A stretch of 9,233 nucleotides of DNA. It comes from Oscillospiraceae bacterium. Lineage in GTDB: Bacteria; Bacillota; Clostridia; Oscillospirales; Acutalibacteraceae. A program made the translations under genes and the position numbers. Below are positions 6,808 through 9,233 of this stretch, piece by piece. Every line of letters starts with the position of its first letter. The stretch's first letter is position 1. Under the pieces are notes generated by a model, which worked only from the letters and a program-made list of their open reading frames with translations, searched no databases and was not told the origin of the DNA. The DNA lies in NCBI GenBank assembly GCA_003538135.1, contig DPOR01000008.1:1-9233 (forward strand), read 5' to 3'.

Positions 6808-7434
6808 TTACTTCTTCATCTGCTCGCGCAGGTGGTTTGAGAGCAGGGCGAGCGACGACGCCATGTTCTCATTCTGGACAAGTATACCGTCGGGCACAAC
6901 AAGATGCACCGGGGCAAAGTTCCAAATGGCGCGGATGCCGCTGTTCACGAGCAGGTCGCATATCTCCTGCGCGCTCGACGCGGGAACGGTGATTATGCCT
7001 ATATGTATGTTCACCTTGCGGCAGAAGCTCTCGAGCTGGGCTATCGGGAAAACCGTCTTGCCCTGGAACTCGGTGGGTTCTTCGCAGAGATCGAACGCCG
7101 CGATTATGTTGAGGCCATAGGCCTTGAAGCCGCTGTAATTGAGCAGAGCCTTGCCGAGGCTGCCTGCGCCGACTATAACGGCGTTGTCGATATCGTTATA
7201 GCCGAGAAAAGCCTCAAGCTCCGCAATGAGGTCCTTGACATTGTAGCCGACCTTCGGCTTGCCGGATGAGCTGACGCTCGCGAGATCCTTACGCACCTGG
7301 ACATCATTGAGCTGGAGTGCTTCGGCGATAGTCGTAGCAGATATGTTTTTCGGCGCATCCTCGGGAAGTCCCTTGATATAGCTCAGATACATCGGAAGTC
7401 TCTGAAGGGTATGTTTTGAGATATTCTGAGTCAT
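6808..7434 (-). CDS. rex: Redox-sensing transcriptional repressor Rex
   Basis: This 208-residue protein has the usual length and two-domain layout of Rex, the dimeric repressor that leaves DNA when NADH rises and so controls fermentation and NADH-oxidising genes. Residues 1-80 form the winged helix (recognition part DVQVRKDLA, 44-52, then KVGYNVKDLI). Residues 84-190 are a Rossmann fold with GAGSLGKAL (89-97) and the strand-end AFD (113-115, Asp115). ITVPA (148-152) and WNFAPVHLVVP (171-181) are typical of the family, and the last 20 residues form the domain-swapped helix. The stretch SVSSSGKPK (53-61) replaces the FGxFGxRG wing of classical Rex, marking a divergent clostridial subtype. The ATG at 7434 has a modest GGTGA (7441-7445) 6 nt upstream. 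It is transcribed alone, between two terminators. Its targets are presumably elsewhere in the genome. Confidence 0.94.
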   Translation of the reverse strand: MTQNISKHTLQRLPMYLSYIKGLPEDAPKNISATTIAEALQLNDVQVRKDLASVSSSGKPKVGYNVKDLIAELEAFLGYNDIDNAVIVGAGSLGKALLNYSGFKAYGLNIIAAFDLCEEPTEFQGKTVFPIAQLESFCRKVNIHIGIITVPASSAQEICDLLVNSGIRAIWNFAPVHLVVPDGILVQNENMASSLALLSNHLREQMKK

Positions 7435-7474
7435 AAAAGTTCACCAACCTGAAAATTATACTTGTTCTGCAACC

Positions 7475-7503
7475 ATTGTATCACATTTTATCAAATAGTT
7501 CAA
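7475..7503 (-). promoter_or_regulatory. Sigma-A promoter of rex
   Basis: On the minus strand TTGAAC (7498-7503), a 17-nt spacer and TACAAT (7475-7480) preceded by TGA give a good promoter with an extended -10. The leader is about 35 nt. A TATAAT (7456-7461) occurs closer to the gene but has no matching -35. The -35 box is embedded in the 14-bp palindrome at 7497-7510. Confidence 0.65.
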
Positions 7504-7510
7504 GTGAACT
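7497..7510. promoter_or_regulatory. 14-bp palindrome over the rex -35 box, candidate operator
   Basis: AGTTCA and TGAACT form a perfect 6-bp inverted repeat with a 2-nt centre, and the -35 hexamer of the rex promoter lies wholly inside it. A protein bound here would block polymerase. It does not match the classical Rex box (TTGTTAAnnnnTTAACAA or TTGTGAAnnnnTTCACAA), so it is either a site for the variant Rex or for another regulator. Confidence 0.4.
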
Positions 7511-7518
7511 TTGAAGGC

Positions 7519-7554
7519 AAAAAAATCGGGGGAGCCGCCCGAGAGCGACTCCCC
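7519..7554 (-). terminator. Rho-independent terminator of the surface-protein gene
   Basis: On the minus strand an 11-bp GC-rich stem (7544-7554 with 7529-7539, two G-U pairs) with a CTCG loop is followed by CGA and seven T (7525-7519). It lies about 48 nt beyond the stop codon at 7602 and separates this gene from the rex promoter. Confidence 0.9.
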
Positions 7555-7601
7555 TTCTCACCTGCCGTTTAAAGCAGGATTTTCAGTTTTCGTTCGCAGC
7601 C

Positions 7602-9233
7602 TTAGACTGTGAAAGCAAAGTCGGTGGTATCCCAGACCTGTCTGCCGTTAGCGATGTACTTCGCGGTTGCGGTGTACTCGCCTGCACGAAGCTTGGCATT
7701 GATTGTCCAGATCTCGCCGTCGCCGTCGGGGGCGATGGAGACATCGGCATGATCTCTGTCATAGATTCTGGTGGCGCCGGAAGCGTCAGCGATCTTGATC
7801 TTAGTGGCAGTGCCGTTGACGGTAACTTCAACGGAATCAGCAGAGGTCTTAACCTCGGTAACGCTGACAGCCGATACGGGCTTCGCGTCGATAATTACAT
7901 CAAACTCAGTGCCGGCAGTCCAAGATCTGCCATACTTCGCCTTAGCAATGTGTCTGCCTGCGGGAAGGTTAAGCTCGACAGTCCAAATCTCATAAGCGAG
8001 GTTGGTGCTGTTCGAATAGACCTCGATGCCCTCTGCGTCATAGGACTTGACGGTAACTCTGGGATCAAATCTCGTAAGAGTTATCGTTCCGCCGTCTGCG
8101 CAGACAACCTGAATCTTATCAGCCTTACCGGAGACCTTGAAGGTGTACTCCTGCTTGCCGCCGTAATTCGGGGTGTTGTAGGTTACTTCAAGAACGCCGT
8201 CCGGAGTCGGCTCTTCGGGTTTAACGTCGAATCTGACAGAGAAGTTATGACCGTTCTCTTCCCAATCCTTGCCGAACTTCGCGAAGGCAACATATCTGCC
8301 CTCGGGAATGTTGACATTGATGGTCCAGATTTCGCCGTCGTCAGTCTTCTCTATCTTCAGAATACCGAGAGCATTGGCATCGCTTGTCATGGAGGTGTTT
8401 CTGTCAAACGTGCGGGTATTGCCGAATGCATCGACTATTCTGATCTTCTGAGGCTCGCCCTTGACCTTGATTGCATACTGGTGCATGCCGCCGTAGTTCG
8501 GGGACTCAGGAGTGACGGAGATGATGGACGAATTGTTGGCAACAAGGATAGCGTTGAAGCTAACATTCTCGATGCCCATAGTTCCGACCTCGGGATCCCA
8601 ACCGGTGAAGCTGTAACCGTCGACAATCGGATCTGCGGGAGCTGCGATCTGCTCGCCGACCTTCGCGGTAACGGTTGCATGAACTTCGCCGTTTACATAG
8701 AAGGTAGCGGTGTAGGTCATAAGCTCGAGAGCTGCGGCTGCATCATTGATAGCCTGGGTGGCTGCGTCAACAACACCCTGCTCGGAGTACTTCTTACCGG
8801 AGACATCCTCTGCGAGGACTGCTGCAAGAGCAGCTCTGGTCTCGGCGGTGTACTTTCTGTCGTAGTTCTCTTCGCCCTGCTTAGCCTGAGCCGCTGCGAC
8901 TGCCGCGTTGTAGGCGGTGTAGTCCGCATCGTTCTCGCTCCACTGGGAAACGAGGGTCAGGTCTTCTGCGGGCATGGTGGCGGGAATCTCAACATTCCAG
9001 CCTGTGAAAGTCCAGCCCTCTCTGGCTGCCGGCTCGGCAATCTCAAGAGCTGCGCCGAAGTAAACATCGGACTCTGCGCCGTCAACAGTAAGCTTGTACT
9101 GGTTACGGCTGTAGTAAACCTTGAGGGTAAGGCTGCCGTCTGCTGCGACTATGCCGGAAAGGACGCTGTTGTCAGCAACCGTGAAGCCCTCGCGGGCGTC
9201 GGGAGTGACAGAGACGGCTTCGCCTGTGGTTGC
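7602..9233 (-). CDS. Extracellular repeat protein with InlB-type and FIVAR-like modules (5' end outside the window)
   Basis: The frame is open from the stop at 7602 to the right edge, giving 543 residues of C-terminus. The ATG at 8975 is internal, because the 86 codons before it encode the rest of a repeat. Numbering from the edge: residues 8-50 are the linker type ending in VYYSRNQYKLTV, and about 45-99 complete an InlB B-repeat (WTFTGWN, then TMPAEDLTL and QW). Residues 102-172 are an Ala-rich, FIVAR-like helical module. Residues 174-232 form a second InlB-like module (YSFTGWDPE). Three copies of another beta module then fill 238-543. The protein stops directly after the third copy; there is no LPXTG motif or C-terminal membrane anchor. 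Such architecture is typical of secreted or wall-attached clostridial adhesion or enzyme-scaffold proteins, and anchoring or catalytic domains, if any, lie in the missing N-terminus. The function is not determined. Confidence 0.88.
   Translation of the reverse strand, partial: ATTGEAVSVTPDAREGFTVADNSVLSGIVAADGSLTLKVYYSRNQYKLTVDGAESDVYFGAALEIAEPAAREGWTFTGWNVEIPATMPAEDLTLVSQWSENDADYTAYNAAVAAAQAKQGEENYDRKYTAETRAALAAVLAEDVSGKKYSEQGVVDAATQAINDAAAALELMTYTATFYVNGEVHATVTAKVGEQIAAPADPIVDGYSFTGWDPEVGTMGIENVSFNAILVANNSSIISVTPESPNYGGMHQYAIKVKGEPQKIRIVDAFGNTRTFDRNTSMTSDANALGILKIEKTDDGEIWTINVNIPEGRYVAFAKFGKDWEENGHNFSVRFDVKPEEPTPDGVLEVTYNTPNYGGKQEYTFKVSGKADKIQVVCADGGTITLTRFDPRVTVKSYDAEGIEVYSNSTNLAYEIWTVELNLPAGRHIAKAKYGRSWTAGTEFDVIIDAKPVSAVSVTEVKTSADSVEVTVNGTATKIKIADASGATRIYDRDHADVSIAPDGDGEIWTINAKLRAGEYTATAKYIANGRQVWDTTDFAFTV
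7605..8522 (-). repeat. Three tandem copies of a beta-rich protein module in the surface protein
   Basis: The copies are encoded at about 8223-8522, 7887-8195 and 7605-7865, in order from the N-terminal side. Shared landmarks are SPNYGG or TPNYGG near the start of copies 1 and 2, a K-I-R/Q/K-I/V core strand (QKIRIVDA, DKIQVVCA, TKIKIADA), a following T/R-F/Y-D-R segment (FDRN, FDPR, YDRD), EIWTI or EIWTV, then a P/R-x-G-R/E-Y/H turn and AKFG, AKYG or AKYI. Copies 1 and 3 are closer in the FDR segment, while copies 1 and 2 share NYGG. The copies are clearly diverged, not recent duplicates. I cannot assign a named domain. Confidence 0.75.

Noticed and set aside
6468..6992. Small open frames in and near the hairpin region (6468-6707 minus, 6502-6795 plus, 6615-6992 plus)
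   Set aside because: They are composed of palindromic repeat sequence or run antisense into rex, lack ribosome binding sites and show no protein-like composition.
7476..7494. Possible Rex box (TTGTATC / TTATCAA arms) overlapping the rex -10 element
   Set aside because: The arms are separated by 5 nt instead of 4 and each departs from the consensus. In AT-rich promoter sequence this is weak evidence.
8973..8975. ATG at 8975 as the start of the surface-protein gene
   Set aside because: The frame stays open for 86 more codons to the edge, and these encode the first half of the InlB repeat to which this Met belongs (IPATMPAEDL). It has no signal peptide after it.

Overview
The window looks like a chromosomal stretch from an anaerobic, probably gut-dwelling Clostridia (Oscillospirales or Christensenellales type). 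The grounds are roughly balanced base composition, a Rex-type NADH sensor, cytoplasmic GH127 and GH2 glycosidases, and a large surface protein of InlB B-repeat/FIVAR style. The taxon is inferred from gene style, not from any marker gene.

Left part (1-6226): a small carbohydrate locus built around a divergent promoter region at about 2974-3164. To the left run a GH127 beta-L-arabinofuranosidase-like enzyme (1123-2973) and, 43 nt downstream, an alpha/beta hydrolase of the monoacylglycerol lipase/S33 type (159-1079). The pair ends at a rho-independent terminator (107-144). To the right runs a 1000-residue LacZ-type GH2 beta-galactosidase (3165-6167) with its own promoter, strong ribosome binding site and terminator. 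No enzyme has a signal peptide, so the set should act in the cytoplasm on imported oligosaccharides with arabinofuranosyl and galactosyl residues. The transporter and regulator are not in the window. At the extreme left a good leftward promoter (21-49) serves a gene outside the window.

Middle (6227-6807): about 580 nt without a credible gene. It holds at least nine different short perfect hairpins, several followed by a CTACA/GGGG-type junction, and resembles a mosaic of REP-like intergenic elements.

Right part (6755-9233): rex (6808-7434, leftward), with its own promoter, a 14-bp palindrome over the -35 box, and a terminator. Beyond it is the 3' end (543 codons) of a large leftward gene for an extracellular repeat protein, open to the window edge. 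It carries InlB-type repeats, a FIVAR-like helical module and three diverged copies of a roughly 90-100 residue C-terminal module that I do not recognise as a named family, then a strong terminator (7519-7554).

I see no defence system, CRISPR array, transposase, phage gene or RNA gene. The items most worth a second look are the triple C-terminal module, the hairpin mosaic, the Rex variant with its unusual recognition region, and the palindromes sitting on promoters.
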